From the NCBI GenBank assembly GCA_002297505.1, contig DBLQ01000052.1, forward strand, positions 1-6,827: a DNA stretch of 6,827 nucleotides, read 5' to 3'. The translations under genes were made by a program, and so were the position numbers. Each line of letters opens with the position of its first letter. Position 1 is the stretch's first letter. The DNA comes from Flavobacteriales bacterium UBA720. Its GTDB lineage: Bacteria; Bacteroidota; Bacteroidia; Flavobacteriales; Weeksellaceae. The notes under the pieces are model-generated. The model searched no databases, was not told the DNA's origin, and saw only the letters and a program-made list of their open reading frames with translations. Of this stretch, positions 1 to 5,859 are shown in pieces.

Positions 1-438
1 CCCGTAGGTCTGGCAGGTGTAATGATGTTCAGTGCTTGGATTGGCGGTTCCAACAATATTTATACACAGATTTCACTCATCATGTTGATAGGACTGTTGG
101 CTAAAAATGCCATTTTGATTGTGGAATTTGCACTCGACGCCAGGAAAAAAGGCTACACCATAGCACACGCAGCCATCAGCGGTGCCAAGCAGAGATTGAG
201 ACCGATTCTGATGACCTCATTTGCATTTATTTTTGGTTTGATTCCATTAGCGATCTCAACCGGAGCGGGTGCTGTAGGTAACCAGTCGATTGGTATTGGT
301 GCGATTGGCGGAATGTTGTTCGGGACTATTTTCGGGGTCTTTTTTATCCCTATTTTATTCGCAGTCTTCATGTATCTGCAGGAAAAAGTAAGCGGTAAAA
401 AAGCTTTGGAAAAATACGATGGTCAACTGAGCGAGTAA
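1..438 (+). CDS. RND multidrug efflux pump, inner-membrane permease (AcrB/HAE1 type), C-terminal 145 residues
   Basis: This is the C-terminal end of a proton-driven RND transporter, which exports drugs and other amphiphilic compounds across the cell envelope with an adaptor and an outer-membrane channel. The frame is open from base 1, so the gene starts outside the window; a full pump is about 1,040-1,060 residues. The fragment reads through the last transmembrane helices. AKNAILIVEFA (residues 34-44) and RLRPILMTS (65-73) match the AcrB-family signature, and the GAGAVGNQSIGIGAIGGM stretch follows. By alignment from memory, K35, R65 and T72 correspond to AcrB K940, R971 and T978 of the proton relay, so the pump appears intact here. 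It ends in a short cytoplasmic tail (EKVSGKKALEKYDG). The outer-membrane gene starts 18 bases downstream, consistent with one operon. The adaptor gene is probably upstream, out of view. Substrates cannot be told from this part. Confidence 0.95.
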   Translation, partial: PVGLAGVMMFSAWIGGSNNIYTQISLIMLIGLLAKNAILIVEFALDARKKGYTIAHAAISGAKQRLRPILMTSFAFIFGLIPLAISTGAGAVGNQSIGIGAIGGMLFGTIFGVFFIPILFAVFMYLQEKVSGKKALEKYDGQLSE

Positions 439-456
439 TTTAAATCAACGAAAACA

Positions 457-1860
457 ATGAAAATTAAAATCATCAATATCATTCTGATGGCAGGCGTCGC
501 TGGTTTCTTTTACTCCTGTAAAGTGACGGATACCTATCAGAATCCACAAGTAGAGCAAGACAGGCAGGATAATCTCTTTCGCCAAAAAACAAGTAATGAC
601 AGCATCTCCACTGCCAACGTGGCCTGGAATCAGATCTTCACAGATCAGAAACTTCAGAATATTATCAATAAAACCATTCAGAATAATCTGGATTTAAAAA
701 TCGCGCTCACCAGAATCCAGGAAGCCGATGCGGTTTTCAAGCAATCAAAATTGCAAAACCTGCCCAGCCTGGACGGTGTAGCTTCTGTCACTGAGACCAA
801 AAACAGTGCGGCTGCCCAGGGTGGCAATTTCATAATGCCCGATTTATTGGTTTACAGATTGGGGATTAGTACAGGTTGGGAAGTTGATATCTGGGGAAGA
901 ATCAAATCCCTGAAAAGATCTGCCTATGCAGGTTTCATTCAGACCGATGCAGCCAGACGAGCTGTGCAGACGCAGCTTGTAGCACAGGCGGCGAATCTTT
1001 ACTACCAGTTGGTAGCATTGGATAAGCAATTGGAGATTACCAAGCAGACCATTGAACTCCGGAAGCAGGATGTTGAAACTGTGGAAGCACTGATGGAAGC
1101 CGCATATCTTACCGGCGCAGATGTGGAGCAGAGCAGAGCCAATCTATATTCGGCACAGCTGACGGTTCCGGATCTGGAAATGCAGATTCAGCAGGCGGAA
1201 AATGCCCTCAGCATCCTCATGAACGATAATCCGCACGCTATTGATAGGAATTCTTTGGATACACAAGTCGTTTACAGCGATTTGAAAACCGGCGTTCCCG
1301 TGGCTCTACTGAAAAACCGTCCGGATGTCCAGGCCGCTGAATTGGGTTTCAGACAAGCTTTCGAAAATAAAAACATGGCGATGGCGCAGGTTTATCCTAC
1401 GCTCAACATCACCGGAACCTTGGGTTTGTCATCCCGAACACTGGAGAATTTTTTCACCAATTCCCTATTTTACACTGCCGGCGGAACGCTGACGCAGAAT
1501 ATTTTCCAGATGGGCAACAGGAAAGCGCAGGTCAAAATTATGGAGGCCCGGAAGATGCAGGCTTACTACACTTTTGAGCAAACCCTGCTGACAGCCGGAT
1601 CTGAGGTTTCCAACGCTTTATTTTCGTACCAAAAAGCCAAGGAAAAAGAGTCTACGAGATTGTTGCAGATCCAGTCCCTGGAAAAGGCGGTAGAATTCAA
1701 CAAGGAATTGCTTACCTATTCTTCCAATACCAATTATGTAAATGTTCTCACATCTGAACAGTCTTTGCTGGCTGCCAAATTAGCCGGCGTGAATGATAAG
1801 CTCCAGCAGCTGCAGGCTGTGACAGAGTTTTACAGAGCTTTAGGCGGAGGCCAGTTCTGA
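457..1860 (+). CDS. RND efflux outer-membrane lipoprotein, TolC/OprM/NodT family
   Basis: This is the outer-membrane channel of the tripartite pump whose permease lies just upstream; it forms a trimeric exit duct through the periplasm and outer membrane. The N-terminus is a lipoprotein signal: basic start, hydrophobic core, then FFYSC with the lipidated cysteine at residue 21. Two outer-membrane-efflux repeats follow, roughly residues 60-250 and 280-465. Family motifs are visible: WEVDIWGR (141-148), RPDVQAAE beginning at 288 followed by AQVYPTLNITG, and LTQNIFQMGNRKAQ. The C-terminus (FYRALGGGQF) is typical of the NodT/OprM subfamily. The length of 467 is normal. The start is the only Met placed correctly ahead of the signal peptide; the upstream region is A-rich (AACGAAAACA) with no Shine-Dalgarno, as usual in Bacteroidota. 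It is probably co-transcribed with the permease and is followed by a terminator. Confidence 0.95.
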   Translation: MKIKIINIILMAGVAGFFYSCKVTDTYQNPQVEQDRQDNLFRQKTSNDSISTANVAWNQIFTDQKLQNIINKTIQNNLDLKIALTRIQEADAVFKQSKLQNLPSLDGVASVTETKNSAAAQGGNFIMPDLLVYRLGISTGWEVDIWGRIKSLKRSAYAGFIQTDAARRAVQTQLVAQAANLYYQLVALDKQLEITKQTIELRKQDVETVEALMEAAYLTGADVEQSRANLYSAQLTVPDLEMQIQQAENALSILMNDNPHAIDRNSLDTQVVYSDLKTGVPVALLKNRPDVQAAELGFRQAFENKNMAMAQVYPTLNITGTLGLSSRTLENFFTNSLFYTAGGTLTQNIFQMGNRKAQVKIMEARKMQAYYTFEQTLLTAGSEVSNALFSYQKAKEKESTRLLQIQSLEKAVEFNKELLTYSSNTNYVNVLTSEQSLLAAKLAGVNDKLQQLQAVTEFYRALGGGQF

Positions 1861-1883
1861 TCTTCATGGACAACGATATTTTC

Positions 1884-1912
1884 AAACCCGGCAACCGTGT
1901 CCGGGTTTTTTT
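1884..1912 (+). terminator. Intrinsic terminator of the RND efflux operon
   Basis: A perfect 8-bp inverted repeat, AAACCCGG (1884-1891) and CCGGGTTT (1901-1908), encloses a 9-base loop, and the run of T continues to 1912. It lies 23 bases after the stop codon of the outer-membrane lipoprotein gene, the expected place for the end of this operon, and separates it from the AIM24 gene. Confidence 0.88.
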
Positions 1913-1937
1913 ATATTGTTAAATTGTCATAAGCTGC

Positions 1938-1968
1938 TTGATCCTGCCGCGGAAAAGTCTTAGATTTA
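1938..1968 (+). promoter_or_regulatory. Probable Bacteroidota promoter of the AIM24-family gene
   Basis: TAGATTTA (1961-1968) matches the flavobacterial/Bacteroides -7 consensus TANNTTTG at all but the last base. A TTG (1938-1940) lies 20 bases upstream as a -33 element, within the accepted spacing. Transcription would then begin around 1972-1976. That is downstream of the ATG at 1969 and argues for translation from the ATG at 1990. The match is imperfect, so this is a moderate call. Confidence 0.42.
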
Positions 1969-1989
1969 ATGATCAAAATATTAAAAGTT

Positions 1990-2682
1990 ATGAATAAATT
2001 TTCAATCGAATCCTTCATCAATGAAACTAAGGAAAACCCACAGGAACGGGATTATTTCGAACTGGAAAAACCGGAGCTTCTGGAAATCAACCTTAATAAT
2101 CAGGCGGTATGGACCAAGGCAGGAAGCATGGTAGGCTACGTTGGCAACATCAGTTTCGACCGGCAGGGCATGCTCTCCGGCGGCCTCGGCAATCTTCTCA
2201 AAAAAGCCATCTCCGGCGAAGGTACCAGACTGATGAAAGCTGAAGGTTCCGGAAGGTTGTACGTTGCTGATAATGGTAAAAAAGTGAGAATCCTGCATCT
2301 TGAAAACGAATCGATTTGTGTCAATGGAAATGACGTTCTAGCCCACGACCAAAGTGTGAAAAGCGACATCACAATGCTGAAAAGCATTGCAGGCGTCATG
2401 GCCGGTGGACTCTTCCAGGTCAAGCTTAGCGGCACAGGGCATATTGCCATCACCACACACGGACATCCGCTCACACTGTTGGTAACACCGCAAAATCCTG
2501 TCTTCACCGATCCCAATGCTACAGTAGCATGGTCCGGAAATCTCACTCCGGAGCTCAAGACCAATGTTTCCCTGAAAAGTCTGATCGGCAGAGGCAGTGG
2601 CGAAGAGTTCCAGATGAAATTCTCCGGAACCGGTTGGGTGCTCATCCAGCCTTACGAAGAGGTCTATGTGGTCACGAAATAA
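1990..2682 (+). CDS. AIM24 family protein (TIGR00266-type)
   Basis: This belongs to the AIM24 family, named after a yeast mitochondrial inner-membrane protein; the bacterial function is not established. I chose the ATG at 1990 (MNKFSIESF...; 230 residues) over the in-frame ATG at 1969, because a probable -7 box ends at 1968 and the seven extra residues (MIKILKV) look like translated leader. Family features include VWTKAGSMVGYVGNISFDRQG near the N-terminus and a glycine-rich segment (LSGGLGNLLKKAISGEG). Three similar beta-strand modules follow: LMKAEGSGRLYVAD, FQVKLSGTGHIAIT and FQMKFSGTGWVLIQ. There is no signal peptide or membrane segment, so it should be soluble in the cytoplasm. The length is normal. 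It stands alone between a terminator and a long intergenic region, apparently a one-gene transcript unrelated to the efflux operons on either side. Confidence 0.9.
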   Translation: MNKFSIESFINETKENPQERDYFELEKPELLEINLNNQAVWTKAGSMVGYVGNISFDRQGMLSGGLGNLLKKAISGEGTRLMKAEGSGRLYVADNGKKVRILHLENESICVNGNDVLAHDQSVKSDITMLKSIAGVMAGGLFQVKLSGTGHIAITTHGHPLTLLVTPQNPVFTDPNATVAWSGNLTPELKTNVSLKSLIGRGSGEEFQMKFSGTGWVLIQPYEEVYVVTK

Positions 2683-2686
2683 ATTT

Positions 2687-2776
2687 TAGGAGCTTTATCC
2701 GGCTATCCGCTCATACTCCTCGCGCCGAAGCTTTTCCCAACGCTTGCTGTGGGGTATCCGCTACTATCCGGGCTAT
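2687..2776. repeat. Degenerate dispersed intergenic repeat of Bacteroidota type, just after the AIM24 gene
   Basis: The element begins four bases after the AIM24 stop codon. Its left edge reads TAGGAGCTTTATCC then GGCTATCCGCT, and its right edge reads GGTATCCGCTACTATCCGG then GCTAT. The two edges share TATCCGCT (2704-2711 and 2755-2762) and TATCCGGCTAT/TATCCGGGCTAT (2696-2706 and 2765-2776), in opposite order. From memory, elements with these edges and a variable palindromic centre are common just downstream of genes in Flavobacterium and Chryseobacterium genomes. Here the centre is poorly palindromic (CCCA 2736-2739 against TGGG 2750-2753), so this may be a decayed copy. Identification rests on recollection; the internal repetition is directly visible. 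Confidence 0.55.
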
Positions 2777-2786
2777 GAGATTTCAG

Positions 2787-2813
2787 AACCTCAGGCGTCT
2801 AGTCGGAGGTTTT
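2787..2813 (+). terminator. Weak terminator-like hairpin downstream of the AIM24 gene
   Basis: AACCTC (2787-2792) and GAGGTT (2806-2811) form a perfect 6-bp stem with a 13-base loop, followed by only four T residues in total (2810-2813). It is the best terminator candidate for the AIM24 transcript, about 100 bases after the stop codon. The short stem, large loop and short T run make it uncertain, and it could instead belong to a repeat element adjoining the one at 2687-2776. Confidence 0.35.
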
Positions 2814-2996
2814 AATACTTTAAAATACATAAAAACAACGATGCGATGTTCAATCGTACTATTTTTTTATGATGTAAAAGTCCAATTATTTCAACTATAT
2901 ATTGCTCCAATCATCTATTTCAACCAACTATTACTAGAGCTGAACAAGACATCAAATCTGGCTTAAATAAAAAAAGGATATATATATTACAACTTC
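2814..2996. other. AT-rich spacer with no recognisable gene
   Basis: This stretch is strongly AT-rich with homopolymer runs, including seven T near 2865 and seven A near 2970, and alternating TA just before the repeat array. I see no coding signature, tRNA or convincing promoter. The only open frame across it is the tail of an unlikely frame that starts inside the AIM24 gene. Confidence 0.6.
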
Positions 2997-3521
2997 GTAT
3001 GAGCGCCTTTTAATAGGAACAGAAAACGTTGCCGCATTAAAGTTCCGCAGGAGCGATCTGTTAATAGCATCAGAAAACGCTGCGATATTAAAGCTTTATA
3101 GGAGCGACCTGTTACTAGCAGCAGAAAATGCTGCGATATTAAAGCTCTGTAGGAGCGACATGTTAATAACAATAATAACAGTGTCGCATTAAAGCGCCGT
3201 AGGAGTGACCTGTTAATAACATCGGAAAACGCTGCGATATTAAAGCTTTGTAGGAGCGACCTGTTACTAGCAGCAGAAAATGCTGCGATATTAAAGCTCT
3301 GTAGGAGCGACATGTTAATAACAAAAATATCAGTGTCGCATTAAAGCTCCGTAGGAGCGACCTGTAAATAGCAACAGAAACGTTGCGTCATCAAAGCTCC
3401 GTAGGAGTGCCCTTTAATAGCAACGGAAAACGTTGCCGCAATAAAGCTCCGTAGGAGCGATCTGTTAATAGCAACAGAAAACGCTGTGACATTAAAGCTC
3501 CGTAGGAGCGACCTGTTAATA
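2997..3521. repeat. Tandem array of ten 50-51 bp units plus a partial eleventh
   Basis: Ten complete units begin at 2997, 3047, 3098, 3149, 3199, 3250, 3301, 3351, 3401 and 3451. A partial unit of about 20 bases begins at 3502. Lengths are 50, 51, 51, 50, 51, 51, 50, 50, 50 and 51. Each unit runs GTAGGAGCGACCTGTTAATA, then a variable middle (often GCAACAGAAAACGTTGC or a relative), then an ATTAAAGCTCC tail. Two inverted repeats are present: GCTCC-GTA-GGAGC across unit junctions, and a mid-unit hairpin with a GAAAA loop. The 3047-3198 block is duplicated at 3199-3350. Flanking genes point the same way and are unrelated, so the array fills the space between AIM24 and the AraC-type regulator. The mix of 50 and 51 bp breaks any reading frame, arguing against a repetitive protein. 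I recall similar GCTCCGTAGGAGCGACC motifs dispersed in Chryseobacterium-type genomes but cannot verify that here. Confidence 0.93.
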
Positions 3522-3578
3522 TCGCATAATGCTCCCAATGATCTTAATGAATCCTAACTCCAATCAGCCAATAAAGAC

Positions 3579-3586
3579 TAAATTTG
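3579..3586 (+). promoter_or_regulatory. Perfect -7 box directly before the AraC-type regulator
   Basis: TAAATTTG matches TANNTTTG exactly and ends only four bases before the ATG at 3591. No TTG lies at the usual -33 distance upstream, so the promoter is incomplete by consensus. If used, the transcript would start at or within a few bases of the start codon, giving a leaderless or nearly leaderless mRNA. Confidence 0.45.
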
Positions 3587-3590
3587 TAGC

Positions 3591-4433
3591 ATGACCGCTC
3601 TCGAACAATTTGGTGTAGAAATTTTCACCAACGAAACCATCCACCAGCGGATTTCTTCGGATAAACCTTTCCGGCCGGATAATCCTGCATTTTTATTCAT
3701 AAAAAGCGGAACCATAAAATTAAGGCAGCATCTCAGTGATCTGGAACTTTCCGCCAACACTTTCATCGTCACCGACCCGCAAACCGTGTACGAGCTGATT
3801 TCCATCAGCGACAATTTCCAGTCCAGACTGGTGTCGTACAAGCGTGAATTTATCTCAGCACTGTCTCTGAAATTCAACAGGCTCATCACCTACCGCTATT
3901 TCCGGCAGCAGATGAATGTCGGAGTTCCGCTTTCGCCTGAAGATCTGGAGCTGGTCTGGAAAAGCGTGAATTTCTTAAAATATATTCTCGATGCGGAAAC
4001 TGAAATGACCTATAAAAAAGAAATTGTGGAGCATCTTTTCTCAGTTTTCTGTTACCAGATGGCTGGGATTATTGCCAATGAAGACAACAGCTCCATGAAT
4101 CAGATGTCGAGACGGGAAGAAATTGTTTTTGTTTTCCTGAATGATCTTGCCAATCATCATCTGAACAACCGGAACGTTGAGTTTTATGCAGAGCGGCAAT
4201 CCATTACAACCAGACATCTTTCATCGGTGGTGAAAGCGGTGACCGGCAAGACTGCGAGTGAGATCATTGCTTTAATTGTGATCAATGAAGCGAAAGTCCA
4301 TTTGAACTCCTCCAAAATGCCTGTTTCAGAGATTTCCTCTGTTCTTGGCTTTAGCGACCAGTACTCGTTTTCTCACTTTTTTAAGAAGCATTTGGGGATG
4401 AGTCCTAGTCAGTATAGACAGCAATTTCAATAA
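3591..4433 (+). CDS. AraC-family transcriptional regulator, probable controller of the downstream efflux operon
   Basis: This is a 280-residue DNA-binding regulator. The C-terminal third has the two helix-turn-helix motifs of AraC/XylS proteins: the first around residues 193-220 (VEFYAERQSITTRHLSSVVK), the second at 243-268. The family signature GFSDQYSFSHFFKKHLGMSP followed by SQYR spans 253-276. The N-terminal 170 or so residues resemble the variable cupin-like sensing domain of Bacteroidota members (AFLFIKSGTIKLRQ, then a hydrophobic strand pattern); its ligand is unknown. No signal peptide or membrane segment is seen. The ATG at 3591 is the only reasonable start, since the next Met is at residue 108. 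The TolC-type gene begins 92 bases downstream on the same strand behind its own promoter with palindromic and direct repeats. That arrangement suggests local control of the efflux genes, though this is inference from position. Confidence 0.92.
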   Translation: MTALEQFGVEIFTNETIHQRISSDKPFRPDNPAFLFIKSGTIKLRQHLSDLELSANTFIVTDPQTVYELISISDNFQSRLVSYKREFISALSLKFNRLITYRYFRQQMNVGVPLSPEDLELVWKSVNFLKYILDAETEMTYKKEIVEHLFSVFCYQMAGIIANEDNSSMNQMSRREEIVFVFLNDLANHHLNNRNVEFYAERQSITTRHLSSVVKAVTGKTASEIIALIVINEAKVHLNSSKMPVSEISSVLGFSDQYSFSHFFKKHLGMSPSQYRQQFQ

Positions 4434-4442
4434 TCGAATCCT

Positions 4443-4483
4443 ACATTTGAACATCTTTTTCCAAAAATCAAACATTTGTTTGA
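4443..4483. promoter_or_regulatory. Candidate operator: 16-bp palindrome and direct repeats over the efflux promoter
   Basis: TCAAACATTTGTTTGA (4468-4483) is a palindrome with 7-bp arms around a TT centre, and it covers the -33 element of the downstream promoter. ACATTTG occurs twice in direct orientation, at 4443-4449 and 4472-4478, 29 bases apart. AraC-family proteins usually bind direct repeats near -35 elements, so the neighbouring regulator is the obvious candidate ligand. A TetR-type or other dimeric regulator encoded elsewhere would also suit the palindrome. Confidence 0.5.
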
Positions 4484-4505
4484 ATCTTTAACCAGCCTAA
4501 CTTTG
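4475..4505 (+). promoter_or_regulatory. Strong-consensus Bacteroidota promoter of the TolC-EmrA operon
   Basis: TTTG (4475-4478), 19 bases, then TAACTTTG (4498-4505) reproduces the Bacteroidota -33/-7 consensus TTTG-N19-TANNTTTG exactly. Transcription should begin around 4509-4513, leaving a leader of roughly 15 bases before the ATG at 4526. A modest AAGG (4518-4521) lies five bases before the ATG. Confidence 0.8.
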
Positions 4506-4525
4506 CATCTGTAAAACAAGGTAAA

Positions 4526-5836
4526 ATGGTTAAGAACATAAAAACAGCAGTCTCAGTTTTGATAGGTCTTTTTCCTGCGCTGTTTTTTTCACAAGAAATA
4601 AAACAGATGACCGCAGATGAAGTTGCCGCACTGGCAATTCAGAACCATCAGCAACTAAAAGTTTCTGCTCAGAATATCGACATCGCAAAACAGCAGACCG
4701 ATATTACGAAGCTTCAGAAACTTCCAACGATCACCGCTTCTACAAGTCAGTTTTACTTGGGAAACGCAATAGCTATCGACAAAGATTTTTCCAATTCAAC
4801 AACGATTCCGATGCCGCATTACGGGAGTTCATATGCGGTTCAGGCGACTCAACTCATCTTCAAAGGTGGATTGGTTAACAAGTCAATTGAATTGGCCGGA
4901 CTTCGTGAACAGCTTTCTGAATTGGATTTAGAAAAAAATAAACAAGACGTTAAGTTTTTGGTGATTTCAAATTATTTGGACATTTATAAAATCATCAATC
5001 AGGAAAAGGTTTTTCAAAACAACAAAAAACTGGCTCAGGAAAGATTAAAAAACATCAACGATTTCTACAAACAAGGAATGATTACAAGAAATGAAGTCAT
5101 TCGTGGAGAATTGAACATCAAAAATCTCGACCAGGGAATTTTAACTTTAGTCAATAACAGAAAAATTCTTAATTATAATCTGAATATTGCTTTAGGTTTA
5201 AATTCTGAAACGCAGATTGTTCCTGTAGAAGATTTGGGTAACAAAGAAACCGGAATCGGAATGGATTATTATCTGAATCTCGCTCACGACAGCAATCCTC
5301 AGATGAAATCGGCAAAAACCAATATCGAAGTTGCCGATAAAAACATCGAAATCATTAAAACCGATAAAATGCCGACGCTTGCAGGTTTTGGAGGTTATAC
5401 ATTGCAAAGACCGATTACGACGAGAAATCCTGTTTTGGATATGTACTCCGGCGGTTGGCAGGGCGGAATTTCTTTGAGCTATAATATTGATAATTTATAC
5501 AAAACCAAAGAAAGAGTAAAGCTAGGAGAAATCCAGAAAAATCAGGCAAATGATGCGATGACTTTGGTACAACAGAATCTTGATATGGCTGTGAATGCGG
5601 CTTATACAAAATATCAGGAAGCGATTCAGCAGGCAGAAATTCTGAATGATGCTAAAAATTTAGCCGATGAAAACTATAAGATTACAGAAGCTAAATATCT
5701 GAACCAATTGGCTGTACAGGCAGAAATGCTGGATGCACAAAACCAAAAACTGCAGTCTGAATTAGATTTTGCCAACGCAGAAATCAATGTACTGTATCAA
5801 TATTACAATCTGTTGAAATCTACTGGAACACTTTAA
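4526..5836 (+). CDS. TolC family outer-membrane efflux protein
   Basis: This is the outer-membrane exit channel for the second export system. Residues 1-22 form a standard secretory signal peptide (MVKNIK, hydrophobic core, ...LFFS before Q23). Unlike the outer-membrane factor at 457-1860, it has no lipobox cysteine. The rest is two outer-membrane-efflux repeats, roughly residues 30-220 and 245-430. They are rich in long amphipathic helices expected to build the periplasmic tunnel (EKVFQNNKKLAQERLKNIND; EILNDAKNLADENYKITEAK). Strand segments such as LPTITASTSQFYLGN and GGISLSYNIDN fit the beta-barrel part. The length of 436 is normal. Codon choice appears more AT-rich than in the first outer-membrane gene, so the two are not a recent duplication. 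The adaptor gene starts 23 bases after its stop, indicating an operon. Its substrate is unknown. Confidence 0.95.
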   Translation: MVKNIKTAVSVLIGLFPALFFSQEIKQMTADEVAALAIQNHQQLKVSAQNIDIAKQQTDITKLQKLPTITASTSQFYLGNAIAIDKDFSNSTTIPMPHYGSSYAVQATQLIFKGGLVNKSIELAGLREQLSELDLEKNKQDVKFLVISNYLDIYKIINQEKVFQNNKKLAQERLKNINDFYKQGMITRNEVIRGELNIKNLDQGILTLVNNRKILNYNLNIALGLNSETQIVPVEDLGNKETGIGMDYYLNLAHDSNPQMKSAKTNIEVADKNIEIIKTDKMPTLAGFGGYTLQRPITTRNPVLDMYSGGWQGGISLSYNIDNLYKTKERVKLGEIQKNQANDAMTLVQQNLDMAVNAAYTKYQEAIQQAEILNDAKNLADENYKITEAKYLNQLAVQAEMLDAQNQKLQSELDFANAEINVLYQYYNLLKSTGTL

Positions 5837-5859
5837 TTTTAAAACTGAAAATCAAGATA

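Noticed and set aside
1969..1989. ATG at 1969 as the start of the AIM24 gene
   Set aside because: It lies one base after a probable -7 box and adds residues that do not look like the family N-terminus.
2136..2645. Long - strand open frame (169 codons) opposite the AIM24 gene
   Set aside because: It lies wholly within a convincing family member on the + strand and shows no recognisable domain.
2529..2966. + strand open frame overlapping the 3' end of the AIM24 gene
   Set aside because: Its first third is a shadow of the AIM24 gene and the rest is repeat and AT-rich spacer; its composition is not protein-like.
3322..3329. TATTTTTG on the - strand as a promoter within the array
   Set aside because: It occurs in only one unit, is absent from the duplicated counterpart, and is expected by chance in AT-rich sequence.
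2997..3521. CRISPR array: conserved part of about 30 bases alternating with a more variable part of about 20 bases
   Set aside because: The would-be spacers are clearly related to each other (GCAACAGAAAACGTTGC variants), two are nearly identical, and the conserved part itself varies. There are no cas genes nearby. It is a tandem repeat.
2987..3538. Repetitive proteins on the - strand (frames 2987-3313 and 3341-3538, with SLLQSFNIAAF-like repeats)
   Set aside because: They are translations of the DNA repeat. Frames survive only where units are 51 bp, the 50-bp units shift the frame, and there is no matching promoter or start context.
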